A DNA stretch of 64,000 nt from Psychrobacillus sp042885655 (GCF_042885655.1 NZ_JBHVRO010000009.1:62001-126000); one strand, 5' to 3'. Numbered from the stretch's first letter, positions 16,981 to 26,283 are shown. Made by a program: numbers and translations. The notes: generated by a model from the letters alone, not told the origin.

Positions 16981-18012
16981 TTACTCAACTCCACTTTCTA
17001 AAATAGAAAATGTACAATTTTCGCAATCAATTTCAGCCAACGCTCCGTATGGAAGAACAAATTTTGGTTCGGTATGTCCGAAGTTCAAATTATAAAGCAC
17101 TGGTAACTCGTTCAAATCAAGTTCTTTCATAATTCTTAAAATGGATTCCTTGTATTCCTCATAGTATTTTTCATTTTGAGGCTTTCCAAAAACTATTCCT
17201 TTTGCATTTTGTAAAATTCCTTGCGAGCCATAATTTCGTAGCCAATATTCGATAAGAGTTGGTTCTGGCATATCTTCCGAAGTTTCGAAGAATAAAATAC
17301 TATTTTCCCAATAGGATGCTTCTGGCCATAGCGCAGTTCCTTTAGCAAATTCCAGCACCTCGATACATCCTCCGATTAATCTGCCTTGTACAACCCCAGT
17401 GCCTTGAAGCAATTCATACCCTCTATTTGTATTCATTCGTCGTTTTGAATTTTTATTCTCAATAATCCATTCTAAACGTACACTAGTCCATTCAGTTGCT
17501 GGTTTTACTTCACCAATTACATCATTCGAGAATAAAGTCTTTTTCAATGCTTCTACTGTATACTCATGCATTTCTACATTTTCCGCAAAATCCACTAACA
17601 CAGATGGACCATAAAATGAAGAAATTCCTGCTTTGTGACAAAATAAATGCGTAACCGTCGAATCCGAATAACCTATAAATACTTTTGGATTATCTCGAAT
17701 AACATCAAAATCAATATATGGTAATAGGCGAATACTTTCGCTACCACCAATATTCGAAACTATCCCTTTTATCGTTGGATCTTTAAATGCGTTCATTAAG
17801 TCTTCTGCGCGTGCCTTAGGGTTCTCGTATAAATAATCTCCACCCATTAGACTATTTGGCATTGGCACAACTTCTAATTGAAACACTTTTTCTAACCTTT
17901 CTACCCCTTGCTCATATCTCCACTTCAAATCAGGTTCTCCTGCTCCACCCCATGACAAACTAATGGTTGCTACTTTATCTCCAGCTTGAAGCATTTTAGG
18001 TTTCTTTAGCAT
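16981..18012 (-). CDS. S66-family LD-carboxypeptidase / MccF-like peptidase
   Basis: Serine peptidase of about 343 residues. The nucleophile elbow is FIGYSDST near residue 115; the Glu and His of the S66 triad lie in the central region and in NFGHTEPKF near the end. Family members trim peptidoglycan tetrapeptides at the L-D bond or inactivate microcin-C-like adenylates. The ATG at 18012 follows AAAGGAG; an in-frame ATG eight codons upstream has no ribosome site. It heads a two-gene operon with the FAD oxidase. Confidence 0.85.
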   Translation of the reverse strand: MLKKPKMLQAGDKVATISLSWGGAGEPDLKWRYEQGVERLEKVFQLEVVPMPNSLMGGDYLYENPKARAEDLMNAFKDPTIKGIVSNIGGSESIRLLPYIDFDVIRDNPKVFIGYSDSTVTHLFCHKAGISSFYGPSVLVDFAENVEMHEYTVEALKKTLFSNDVIGEVKPATEWTSVRLEWIIENKNSKRRMNTNRGYELLQGTGVVQGRLIGGCIEVLEFAKGTALWPEASYWENSILFFETSEDMPEPTLIEYWLRNYGSQGILQNAKGIVFGKPQNEKYYEEYKESILRIMKELDLNELPVLYNLNFGHTEPKFVLPYGALAEIDCENCTFSILESGVE

Positions 18013-18311
18013 GATATACACTCCTTTAAATATCATTATAATTCAAACAATTCATCATTGTTGTCTATTTTTTAAAATGTTAAGATAATTTCATTTTATA
18101 ACATCCAATTAGAATTCTTAACTGCATAAATGAAACTGTAGAATCTTAATTAAGACTTTTTAGCATATTACTTAATAACAGAGCATACATTTTCCTTACC
18201 CATTGTAATAGGCACTTTCTATTCTGTAACGCTATTAATAAACTACCGTAATATTCCTGTAATAAAATTCTGCTAATATGAACTTAGACTAAATAGCAAG
18301 GAGTAGAGTAT

Positions 18312-18875
18312 TTGAAGAAAACTCTTGGAACACTCATCATCATAATTGCACTATTGGTTAGCGGAGCAAATACAAGCTTAGCCGCATCTTCAACTTACAC
18401 GGTACAAAAAGGAGACACATTATATAAAATTGCAAAATCACAAAAAGTGTCTATTGCCGACTTAAAATCTTGGAACAAATTGAAATCAGATAATATTCAA
18501 CCAAAACAAAAACTAGTTCTTTCTCCTAATGGAAATGTAGCAAAAACCAAAAACCCTTCTCGCTCGGATTCTGAGGATAAGGTAGTGAAGGAATTCATCG
18601 TATCTGCAAGTGCATTTACAGGGAACTGCAATGGTTGTTCGGGCATCACTTCTACTGGTATTAACTTAAAAAGAAATCCAGATATTAAAGTAATTGCTGT
18701 AGATCCAGATGTCATTAAACTTGGAACGAAAGTATATGTAGAAGGTTATGGTTACGCCATCGCTGGTGACACCGGTGCAGGAATTAAAGGAAACAAAATT
18801 GATGTATTTTTCTCTTCCACAAGCGAAGCCTACAAATGGGGACGTAAAAACGTAAAAATCAAAATACTGGAATAA
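18312..18875 (+). CDS. Secreted LysM and 3D-domain cell wall protein
   Basis: A 187-residue exported wall hydrolase-like protein (YocH/YuiC type). TTG start lies 8 nt after AAGGAG. Signal peptide is residues 1-25, cleaved near SLAAS. LysM domain spans about 28-70 (YTVQKGDTLYKIAKSQ), binding peptidoglycan glycan. The 3D domain follows, with catalytic aspartates in AVDPDVI, AGDTGAGIKG and KIDVFF, as in lytic transglycosylase MltA/Sps families. TGCTAATAT at about 18272-18280 is a probable extended -10 box. Confidence 0.9.
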   Translation: MKKTLGTLIIIIALLVSGANTSLAASSTYTVQKGDTLYKIAKSQKVSIADLKSWNKLKSDNIQPKQKLVLSPNGNVAKTKNPSRSDSEDKVVKEFIVSASAFTGNCNGCSGITSTGINLKRNPDIKVIAVDPDVIKLGTKVYVEGYGYAIAGDTGAGIKGNKIDVFFSSTSEAYKWGRKNVKIKILE

Positions 18876-18884
18876 CGAATATTT

Positions 18885-18918
18885 ACCAACTTTCTATTTC
18901 GAAAGTTGGTTTTTTTTT
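18885..18918 (+). terminator. Terminator of LysM-3D gene
   Basis: ACCAACTTTC / GAAAGTTGGT, 10-bp stem, followed by a nine-T run. Confidence 0.9.
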
Positions 18919-18962
18919 AGTTAGAGATAATATCTCAATGGTAGAAATAGCAAGAATACCAC

Positions 18963-19014
18963 AAAAAACACCCATTCTCTCGCTATTATTTAGCGAAAGA
19001 TATGGGTGTGTTTC
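18963..19014 (-). terminator. Terminator of the large MCP gene
   Basis: AACACCCAT / ATGGGTGT outer arms with inner TCGCTA/TAGCGA, followed on the minus strand by TTTTTTG. Confidence 0.75.
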
Positions 19015-20718
19015 TTACACTTTAAATTTAGAGATTAGTGTTTGCATCTCTTCTGCCATCTTCGATAAAGCATTGGACGACGCTGTTATTTCTTCCATTG
19101 ATGCAAGTTGTTCTTCAGTAGCCGAAGATACTTCTTCAGTACCTGCCACAGTAGCGGACGCTACTTCATAAACTATACTCACGGAGCCTAATACTTGTTC
19201 TGTACTTGCTGCCATTTGTTGAATAGCAGAAGAAACCTCGTGCATATCATTCGTAAGTTCCTGAACAGATTTTTCAATTTGTCCAAATGAAATACCTGCA
19301 TTATTAACAGTCAGAATCCCTTGCTCAACTTCCTCAGTTGCCTTGTCCATTGAGTTGACTGCAAGTTGCGTTTCTTCCTGAATTGCTGTTATAAGATCCG
19401 AAATTTTATTAGCTGAATTTGATGATAACTCCGCTAGCTTTCTTACTTCATCTGCTACAACTGCAAATCCTCGTCCTTCTTCTCCCGCTCTTGCAGCTTC
19501 AATCGCTGCATTTAAAGCAAGTAAATTCGTTTGAGCAGAAATATCTGTAATCACTCCAATGATTGAACCAATCTCGTTGGATCGGCTTCCAAGATTTACG
19601 ATTAATTCACCCAATCCTTTAACAGTATTACTGATTGAATTAATTTGTTTAATTGCATTCTCTATTGTTACATTTCCTTCACGTGCACTTTCAGAAGTTT
19701 CATCTGCTATTTCCGTAACATGTTGGACGGTTTTCGCAATTTGATTAACACCAGAAGACATTTCAGTCATAGAAGTGTTTGTTTCTGTAACACTAGTCAT
19801 TTGTTTATCTGAACCGATAACTAATTCCTGTGCAATGTTTGCAATATGTTCTGTCGCTTTGTTCGTCATTTCTGCACCAGCTGTCAATTCTTCAGAAGAA
19901 GCTGCCACTTGTTGAGACGTTTGAGATACATGGCTTATTAAATCTTGTAATCCAGTAAGCATTGAGTTGAAAGAGGTAGATAGAACCCCAATCTCATCTC
20001 TCGATTTGTATTCGCCACGAATCGTAAAATCACCATTTTCAGCTTTATGCATAAGCTTTTGCATGGATGTAATTGGTTTTGTGATTAATCGAGAAATATA
20101 TATTCCTATACCTAATGCGATGATAATAGCTAAGATTGCTAATGAAATCATTATCATCTTTGCTTGTTGCTGGGCTTCTTTATTTGTATCATTTAATTTA
20201 TCCGCAATATCAATATTGTAATCACTGAGTTCTTTCGTTTTATCCGAAATTACTTTTCTCACTTCTACTACTTTCGCCACATAATAATCATACGCTTCTT
20301 TTTTCTTTCCTGTATTTGTTAAATTAATGACATTAGCTAGTTCTTTTTCATATACGCTATAGTTATATATTAATGGTTCGTATTTCTCTTCTTCGAAACT
20401 ATCGAGACCTTTCTCAGCGTATTCAGCAAAAGTTTGTTTGTTAAGGTTTAAGACATCTTCCATTTTCTTTTTTAAATCGGTTTTTGTATCCGCATCGTCC
20501 GTGATCATCAATTCCAGTGCATAAGAATCCAATGTACGATTATAGTTACGTATTAATATAAGATCCTTAATAGGTATTAGCCGTTTTTGGTACATGTCCT
20601 CACTATTATTAGCCATTGTGTTCATATAACTAAATCCTGCAGCACTAACCGCTGCTAGAAAGACTATATTAGCGATAATGAGTATTAAGAGCTTCAAGCC
20701 AATCTTCATATTTCTCAT
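19015..20718 (-). CDS. Transmembrane methyl-accepting chemotaxis protein
   Basis: A 567-residue chemoreceptor. TM1 spans about 8-30. A helical extracytoplasmic sensor of the 4HB type (about 35-185) holds the ligand site, TM2 is about 190-210, HAMP is about 212-265, and the signalling domain has the tip QTNLLALNAAIEAARAGEEG and probable methylation helices. It ends in FKV without a CheR-binding pentapeptide, normal for Bacillus. Ligand unknown. It is monocistronic, starting after GGGGGAAAATGAA. Confidence 0.93.
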   Translation of the reverse strand: MRNMKIGLKLLILIIANIVFLAAVSAAGFSYMNTMANNSEDMYQKRLIPIKDLILIRNYNRTLDSYALELMITDDADTKTDLKKKMEDVLNLNKQTFAEYAEKGLDSFEEEKYEPLIYNYSVYEKELANVINLTNTGKKKEAYDYYVAKVVEVRKVISDKTKELSDYNIDIADKLNDTNKEAQQQAKMIMISLAILAIIIALGIGIYISRLITKPITSMQKLMHKAENGDFTIRGEYKSRDEIGVLSTSFNSMLTGLQDLISHVSQTSQQVAASSEELTAGAEMTNKATEHIANIAQELVIGSDKQMTSVTETNTSMTEMSSGVNQIAKTVQHVTEIADETSESAREGNVTIENAIKQINSISNTVKGLGELIVNLGSRSNEIGSIIGVITDISAQTNLLALNAAIEAARAGEEGRGFAVVADEVRKLAELSSNSANKISDLITAIQEETQLAVNSMDKATEEVEQGILTVNNAGISFGQIEKSVQELTNDMHEVSSAIQQMAASTEQVLGSVSIVYEVASATVAGTEEVSSATEEQLASMEEITASSNALSKMAEEMQTLISKFKV

Positions 20719-20945
20719 TTCATTTTCCCCCTATTTTTTAGTACTTAATTGATTTAAATACTCTTTCTTGATCTAATCTCATACAATAATGTGACATTAT
20801 ATATGCATAATTTTATTTATTAATACATTATTACTATCATGTCATTCCATAATAACTATTCCTTTTGAACTAATCAACATAAATTTATCGAATAAAGTAA
20901 TTATTTGTAGGATTATGCAGAATAGAAAGTTAAATAGAAAAACTA

Positions 20946-21569
20946 TTACCCAAGGAATCCAGAGATTCCATGGATAATAGCTTCATAATACGATTTTTCA
21001 TGTGGTACAAAATTATTCCTTGTGACCATTTTTGTTACAGAAGTTCTATTTTCTAATGGTGTTAAAGCGAATCCTTCTATTTGTATTTCTTCTAATTCTC
21101 CTAGCCAAAGCGACTTAAATTGCTTAAACTCCACTCGAACTATTCCAGATACCTCTTCTTCCTGTAGGGCAAAATCATCAAAACTTAAAGAGTATTCATA
21201 CACGAAAACATTTGCTAGCTCTTTATCAATAAGATTTCCAGTTTTGACAGAGTAATCTATTATTCCAAGAGAAATCAATTCCTCAAAAGAAACGCTTATG
21301 CCAAGCTCCTCTTCCACTTCTCTAATCCCGTCACGTACTGTCTCATTAGCAAGTAAATGCCCAGCAGCCGTGATATCCAGCAAACCTGGATAATCTTTTT
21401 TCGAGTCACTTCTAATTTGCAAATAGATGTAATCTTTTTGCTTATCTTTACCAATAAACCAACAATGAAAAGTTTCATGCCAATATCCTAACCTATGTAC
21501 TTCCTCTCGTGTAGCTATACCTATCTCCTTTCTATCCTCATCAAATATTTTAAGCATTTCATTCTCCAT
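20946..21569 (-). CDS. NUDIX hydrolase (IDI-like subgroup)
   Basis: A pyrophosphohydrolase of about 207 residues with a complete NUDIX box running through ANETVRDGIREVEEELGI. The opening LKIFDEDRKEIGIATREEVH is of the isopentenyl-isomerase-like group, as in the fusion at 5.4 kb. Start ATG at 21569 follows GAGGGAGG; the frame runs 21 codons further upstream only because it crosses an inverted repeat. Substrate unknown. Confidence 0.85.
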   Translation of the reverse strand: MENEMLKIFDEDRKEIGIATREEVHRLGYWHETFHCWFIGKDKQKDYIYLQIRSDSKKDYPGLLDITAAGHLLANETVRDGIREVEEELGISVSFEELISLGIIDYSVKTGNLIDKELANVFVYEYSLSFDDFALQEEEVSGIVRVEFKQFKSLWLGELEEIQIEGFALTPLENRTSVTKMVTRNNFVPHEKSYYEAIIHGISGFLG

Positions 21570-21591
21570 GGAAATTCCTCCCTCGAATATT

Positions 21592-21648
21592 ACAGGTGCC
21601 TCGCACCAAAACAAACGTGAATGTTTAAACATTCACGTTTGTTTTGGT
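21592..21648. repeat. Inverted repeat with CAGGTGCC/GCACC core
   Basis: AGGTGCCTCGCACCAAAAC followed by a long perfect palindrome (arm AACAAACGTGAATGTTTA, centre about 21630). It is similar in build to the element near 24.70 kb. It may also end transcription of the FusB-like gene. Confidence 0.7.
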
Positions 21649-21660
21649 TTTGAGTACAAT

Positions 21661-22302
21661 TTAACTTCCAACTATTAGGCTAACAAATTCATCAAGTTTA
21701 TCTAATGAAATTAGATTTTGATTGCATTTTTGACTATCTTGACAAATGTAATTACCCCTACTTATAAAAGCATCCTGCGTTGCACCTTTTGTGGTAGAAG
21801 TAAACATCCCAATCTCCTCATGACGATTACATAGTGCACAAATACCTTTCTTGCTGGAATTATGGAAGCCTCCAGAAATTCCAACTAACTTACTGTTATG
21901 TTCCAAGATAAGAAATTTTTTGTTAGAACCTTTGTCGAGCCATCCTAAATAACTCATCTCTTTAAAGTCCATTTCTTCTAATGAAGGTATTTTTAACTTC
22001 TTTGCTTTCGGGAATATTTTTTTAATCGTTTGTGCTTTTATTTCTTTAAAAGGTACTACAAATTGTTTTATTTGCTCTAAAAACACTTCTGCTTCTACTT
22101 TTTCTTTTACTTCCACAATAGTTTGGAGTAAGTCCTTTTGTTCTTCATTCAGGTCTTCAAAAATGGCCATAACTTTTTCTAAGGCAAGCGATTTTAGTGC
22201 ATTTATTACACCTGGATCATTAACTGTCAGATGTCCATTAATCAATATTTGCGTTTGATTTTTAATAAAGTTATATTGATCACTTCTAATGAAAGGATTC
22301 AT
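21661..22302 (-). CDS. FusB/FusC-family elongation factor G-binding protein
   Basis: A 213-residue cytoplasmic protein of the FusB length. The N-terminal four-helix part is followed by a C-terminal treble-clef zinc finger: Cys pair in CALCNRHEE (near residue 155) and the second half in ICQDSQKC. In staphylococci such proteins bind EF-G and free it from fusidic-acid-stalled ribosomes; chromosomal Bacillales homologues are common and need not confer resistance. The ATG at 22302 is 8 nt from AGGAGAG; the ATG two codons upstream is too close. Confidence 0.88.
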   Translation of the reverse strand: MNPFIRSDQYNFIKNQTQILINGHLTVNDPGVINALKSLALEKVMAIFEDLNEEQKDLLQTIVEVKEKVEAEVFLEQIKQFVVPFKEIKAQTIKKIFPKAKKLKIPSLEEMDFKEMSYLGWLDKGSNKKFLILEHNSKLVGISGGFHNSSKKGICALCNRHEEIGMFTSTTKGATQDAFISRGNYICQDSQKCNQNLISLDKLDEFVSLIVGS

Positions 22303-22461
22303 AATCATCTCTCCTATTCACATTTTTTAACAAAATCTTTTCTCATCCATTGTAGCGGATAAGAGTTTTTTTATAAACGGAAAAGATGATTATGAATTGT
22401 TTTCGACATAAGAAAAACCTACCAAAAAGACGCATGGTTCTTTTAAGAAGAGGAACTTTGA

Positions 22462-22535
22462 AATGGTTGATTTCCGCTACGGCGATCATTTTTCGCGGAT
22501 GGCTTCATTCTCTTGGTCCTGCGCTCCACTCAACT
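22462..22535 (-). repeat. Diverged GC-rich repeat, opposite orientation
   Basis: Starts TTGATTTCCGCT and contains TGCGCTCC, matching the reverse complement of the copy at 48.4 kb in outline. The rightward open frame across it (22386-22574) has no ribosome site and is discounted. Confidence 0.45.
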
Positions 22536-22627
22536 AGAATTTATGAGACGATTTATAATTGCTTAGTAATATAGATGACGTTTAAATTGTATGAACATTA
22601 GTTAGGGAACTACATTTTATCCTCTTA

Positions 22628-22839
22628 GCAATAGCTGTTCATCTTGTTAGGTACTACTCATTTAATGGATTGTAGTGAAAGGTGGCGACTCCAGTCGGAG
22701 GCCAACAGGATGTTGGTCACGAAGGCGTTGCCACACGATGTGGCGCTCTTAGCCTTTGTTCCTCTGGGAGACAGATGATCCATCACAACGAACTCGAAGC
22801 GGCGCCCCCGCGGAACGCGTCCACCTGAAACGGAAATCC
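22628..22839 (+). repeat. GC-rich repeat family B, copy 1
   Basis: About 210 bp, nearly identical over long stretches to 57009-57240. Both contain AGGTGGCGACTCCAG, GGAGGCCAACAGGATGTTGG, TTGCCACACGATGTGGCG and GAACGCGTCCACCTGAAACG. Internal palindromes are frequent. There is no coding capacity with a ribosome site. This fills most of the 22303-22960 gap. Confidence 0.9.
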
Positions 22840-22920
22840 GCGGTATTATTTAATTCTTTAAAGTACTATGTACACTGGTTTCACAAGACGATAATCCATA
22901 TACGTTCTTATTCTGTAAAA

Positions 22921-22955
22921 AAAAACTGATAACCATATTAAATGGATATCAGTTC
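22921..22955 (-). terminator. Terminator of the CD3324-family gene
   Basis: AACTGATA / TATCAGTT arms with inner CCAT/ATGG, followed on the minus strand by a run of T. Confidence 0.8.
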
Positions 22956-22960
22956 AAATT

Positions 22961-23224
22961 CTACTTTGTATAGATAATCTTTTTAACAGTTTCTACTGAT
23001 AGAAAATGTTCCTTAGCAAGCTGATTCATGGAAGTACCATTCTTATAGGCTTTCTTAAGCAATACATTTCTATCGTCAATACGTTTTCTTTCTCCAGAAA
23101 GAGCTCCCCACTGTTTATAACTTTCTCCTAGTTTTGGAATATAAATAGTTTCACCTTGAATATACTTCTGAATCTCCAAGATAAGTTCTTTAGGTAAAAC
23201 AGAATTTGCTTTAACATATGTCAT
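22961..23224 (-). CDS. CD3324-family small DNA-binding protein (Mor-like)
   Basis: An 87-residue protein. The N-terminal half, with ELILEIQKYIQGETIYIP and GALSGERK, is typical of the CD3324 family. The C-terminal half forms a helix-turn-helix (NQLAKEHFLSVETVKKII) like Mor/Caudo activators. Targets unknown. AAGGAG lies 9 nt before the ATG. Confidence 0.8.
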   Translation of the reverse strand: MTYVKANSVLPKELILEIQKYIQGETIYIPKLGESYKQWGALSGERKRIDDRNVLLKKAYKNGTSMNQLAKEHFLSVETVKKIIYTK

Positions 23225-23292
23225 TTTGCTCGCTCCTTATTTTTTCTAAACTTGAAATAAGGTGCAAAGCCAACATTATGAAATGGCGATTA

Positions 23293-23388
23293 TTATTGAA
23301 TCAAAAAGCTTCCCACACAAAGAATCGCCTTTCTAATAGGCTTTGCATGAGACGTTGCACTCTCTGGCAATTTACATCTATTTGCCAT
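23293..23388 (-). CDS. 31-residue microprotein
   Basis: ATG at 23388 is preceded by AAAAGGAGGTG at ideal spacing. The peptide starts MANRCKLPESATSH, is basic in the middle (KPIRKA) and ends with a short hydrophobic tail (ILCVGSFLIQ), with two cysteines. It is not recognised. The strong ribosome site is the main argument that it is translated. It lies between the Mor-like gene and a divergent deacetylase. Confidence 0.5.
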   Translation of the reverse strand: MANRCKLPESATSHAKPIRKAILCVGSFLIQ

Positions 23389-23519
23389 TAAAAACACCTC
23401 CTTTTGTAATATTCTTCGAACAACCGAAGTTCATTCTATTCAAATATATATTTTAATATAAGTATACGATGAATACAAAATACATATAATACTAGGGTGA
23501 GAATCTAATAAAAATACGG

Positions 23520-24674
23520 GTGGTTAGTGTCATTAAAAATATTTTAATAATTTTAGTAGCTATTTTTCTTTCTTTTATTCATTGTACAGCCACTGGCCAA
23601 GCTTCAACCTCTGCAACTTATCACGTAGGACTCAGCGATAAAATACTAGATTTTAGTGACATTAAATTTATTGATGAAGATACGAAAGTTCCGCTTGAAG
23701 AAATTGCTGCATATTTAGACATTCCAATTGAACAAGAAAAAGGCATTACTTATATACGAAAAAACGGGATAGAAATAATTTTTAATGAAAACTCAAAAAT
23801 AATCTCTAAAAATGGAGCACCACTTGATTGGTACCCGATTGTTAAAATAAATGGGAAGCTGTTCATAAGTGTTAACTTTATTGCAACAGAAATGGGTTAT
23901 AAAGTACATGACTTTCAAAAACAGAAAACACAACGAATATATAGAGATGACTATGGACATATGTCTCATGAGAATTATGAAGTTTTTTTAAATCAATTTT
24001 TAAACAAACAGACATCAACTTTACCAACAAAAACAGAAGTAAAATCGAAAGCTAATATTTACTTAACGTTCGACGATGGTCCAAATAGATATACAGGGAT
24101 AAACAACTCCATATTAAAAAAATATAACGTCCATGCAACTTTCTTTTTTGTAGGAAATTATATGAAAAAGAACAAACCCATTATCGATGCTGTTGTAAAA
24201 GATGGGCACTATATTGGAACACATAGCATGACACATGACAAAGAGAAAGTTTACAAGTCGTCCAAATCCTTCATAGATGAAATGAATGAAGGAGCAAAAC
24301 TTATCAAACAAATGACTGGTAATGAAGCCAAACTCGTTCGTGTTCCATATGGCAGCAAACCAGATCTTACGGTAACAATGCAATCAGAACTTATAAAAAA
24401 AGGCTACAAACTATGGGATTGGGACGTCGATTCAAGAGACTGGAAATACACCGACAAAGAAGCCGATCAAATAGTCAAAAACGTAAAAGCAGGAATAGAA
24501 AAATCATACAAATCAGGAGATCGAGACATCATTGTGCTTCTTCACGATCGAAGCCAAACAACAAAAGCCTTACCACAAATAATTGAATGGTTACAAAAAG
24601 AGGGTTATACACTCAAAACATACGAACCCGAGCATCACATCGTCAAAAACTTCCTACACGACACATCCCTCTAA
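23520..24674 (+). CDS. Secreted polysaccharide deacetylase with stalk domain
   Basis: A 384-residue exported CE4 enzyme that removes N-acetyl groups from peptidoglycan or similar glycan. Signal peptide is about residues 1-28. A copper-amine-oxidase-like N-terminal repeat (about 45-135) is probably a wall-binding module. The NodB domain shows TFDDGP near residue 183, GTHSMTH (metal His pair), RVPYGSKP, DWDVDSRDW and LLHD. GTG at 23520 is the first in-frame start but lacks a close ribosome site; AGGGTGAG lies about 22 nt upstream. The exact start is therefore uncertain. Confidence 0.9.
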   Translation: MVSVIKNILIILVAIFLSFIHCTATGQASTSATYHVGLSDKILDFSDIKFIDEDTKVPLEEIAAYLDIPIEQEKGITYIRKNGIEIIFNENSKIISKNGAPLDWYPIVKINGKLFISVNFIATEMGYKVHDFQKQKTQRIYRDDYGHMSHENYEVFLNQFLNKQTSTLPTKTEVKSKANIYLTFDDGPNRYTGINNSILKKYNVHATFFFVGNYMKKNKPIIDAVVKDGHYIGTHSMTHDKEKVYKSSKSFIDEMNEGAKLIKQMTGNEAKLVRVPYGSKPDLTVTMQSELIKKGYKLWDWDVDSRDWKYTDKEADQIVKNVKAGIEKSYKSGDRDIIVLLHDRSQTTKALPQIIEWLQKEGYTLKTYEPEHHIVKNFLHDTSL

Positions 24675-24696
24675 CAATGTATGACAAAATTATTAC

Positions 24697-24802
24697 AGGT
24701 GCCAGGCACTAAAACTAACATGAATAACATAAATAACGCGAATAACACAATAAACGTGACTAACATGAATTTTGTAACATTCATGTTAGTCGCGTTTGTT
24801 TT
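24697..24802. repeat. Inverted repeat with GGTGCCAGGCACT end
   Basis: CAGGTGCCAGGCACTAAAAC is followed by AACATGAAT-rich units and a terminal stem in which CTAACATGAAT (about 24758) faces ATTCATGTTAG (about 24779). It is the same end motif as the element at 21592. It may terminate the deacetylase gene. Confidence 0.65.
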
Positions 24803-24833
24803 GATAACAGTGAATTTTATAATTGAAAAACTT

Positions 24834-25082
24834 CTATTTTTTGTTGTTCTTTAATTGTTCTAATAAGGATTGAACTTTATCTCTTTGTTTAGTCGTTTCG
24901 TTTTCTAGTAGTTCTATTTTATACGTTTCATTCAAGATCGAGATAGATACAATATCTCCTTCATTAAGGAGTTCATGTATCTCAGTACAAGGTACAAGTA
25001 AGCTTTCTGTTTCAGTTGGATACTTTAAGAATACCGCAAAGTCACCTTCGAATCGATCTAGTGTGTATTTATTCGACTTCAC
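24834..25082 (-). CDS. DUF3006 domain protein
   Basis: An 82-residue protein opening YTLDRFEGDFAVFL, the DUF3006 signature, a small beta-barrel-like fold of unknown function. GTG start at 25082 lies inside the end of the upstream MBL gene, overlapping 14 nt in another frame, with GGGGAGATC as ribosome site. DUF3006 genes are often beside secreted ComEC-like hydrolases, as here, so a joint role is likely but undefined. Confidence 0.85.
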   Translation of the reverse strand: MKSNKYTLDRFEGDFAVFLKYPTETESLLVPCTEIHELLNEGDIVSISILNETYKIELLENETTKQRDKVQSLLEQLKNNKK

Positions 25083-26283
25083 TTACGATCTCCCCTTTGT
25101 CGTTTATTAATTTCGCTGCATCTCCGTCATTTCTCCAAATTTGTCCCTTCGTCCATTTAACATATCCATTACCTTCTTTAGCATTCGGACCGCTCGTAAT
25201 AAAAATAGTTTTCCCCGAAGCTAGATTGATATTTGGAAACTTGAATACTTGATTGCCAATTACAGATACTAGTTGCCACTCATTCAAATTCACTGTAGTA
25301 TTACCTGTGTTCGTAATACCTATAATCTCTTCACGCAAGTCTTTGCTTGAAATAACTACTCCAGATTTAAGTGTAGTTGAAGTTGTTTCAATTTCTTTCG
25401 TTCGTTCCACAGATGAAACAAAATAATCCACACCATCTGTCTTAATGACAATATTCCCTACCTCTGCAGTGGCATAAACTTGTGATTTAACATTTTTCAG
25501 ACGAGTCACCACTTCTGCATTTGGATGTCCGTAGGAGTTATCTTTTCCATAACTCAATATCGTAACTTTTGGTTTAACAGAACGAATAAATGCATCTGAG
25601 CTACTCGTGTTTGACCCATGATGGCCTGCTTTCAAAACGGTAGACCTCAAGTCAAACTCTTTTAACATGCTGCTTTCCACGTTAATATCTGCATCTCCTG
25701 TTAATAAAAATGAAACCTCTCCATACTGCACCTTCAATACGATAGATGCTTCATTATTATCTTTGGAATCCTCACCTGCATTTAAAACAGTTATTTTAAT
25801 TTTGGAATCTAAAGGGATTGTGTCCCCTCTACTCGGCACTATATAGGGTATTTTTTTATCTAAAATAAGTTGTAGCATTTTCTCATATGTCTGAGAAGTA
25901 TGTACTTTCCCTGAATCCACGAAGTTATTAATCGAAATAGAATTTAATACTGGAATAAGTCCACCAATATGATCCGCATCTGGATGAGTCGCCACAACAT
26001 AGTCCAACTTCTCTACTCCTTGCTCACGTAAATAAGCAACAACTTCTTTACCAGCTTCCTTCTTCCCTGAGTCAATAAGCATACTTCTACCTTCCGGTGA
26101 TTGTATAAAAATAGAATCCCCTTGACCTACATCGATAAAATGGACACTCATTTCCTTTCCTATATTCACCTTATTTACTGGGCTAGCCTTTGTAGTTTCT
26201 AAATTTTGCGTTTGTGTTTCCATCGTACATCCAACCATCATAAAGATCATGCATGCACTAATAAATAATAAAATATATTTCAT
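25069..26283 (-). CDS. Secreted ComEC-like metallo-beta-lactamase lipoprotein with lamin-tail domain
   Basis: A 404-residue exported protein. Lipobox MMVGC near residue 19 predicts a lipid anchor. MBL domain (about 45-290) carries HFIDVGQGDS and the metal motif THPDADHIGG, as in the hydrolase part of competence protein ComEC, proposed to degrade DNA. The end (about 305-404) has a lamin-tail-like immunoglobulin fold (GIITNTGN-type: IIGITNTGNTTVNLNEW). It is coupled to DUF3006. Likely an extracellular nuclease or phosphodiesterase, not shown. Confidence 0.87.
   Translation of the reverse strand: MKYILLFISACMIFMMVGCTMETQTQNLETTKASPVNKVNIGKEMSVHFIDVGQGDSIFIQSPEGRSMLIDSGKKEAGKEVVAYLREQGVEKLDYVVATHPDADHIGGLIPVLNSISINNFVDSGKVHTSQTYEKMLQLILDKKIPYIVPSRGDTIPLDSKIKITVLNAGEDSKDNNEASIVLKVQYGEVSFLLTGDADINVESSMLKEFDLRSTVLKAGHHGSNTSSSDAFIRSVKPKVTILSYGKDNSYGHPNAEVVTRLKNVKSQVYATAEVGNIVIKTDGVDYFVSSVERTKEIETTSTTLKSGVVISSKDLREEIIGITNTGNTTVNLNEWQLVSVIGNQVFKFPNINLASGKTIFITSGPNAKEGNGYVKWTKGQIWRNDGDAAKLINDKGEIVSEVE

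Noticed and set aside
22386..22574. 62-codon rightward frame
   Set aside because: Runs through a diverged GC-rich repeat; no ribosome site or recognisable protein pattern.
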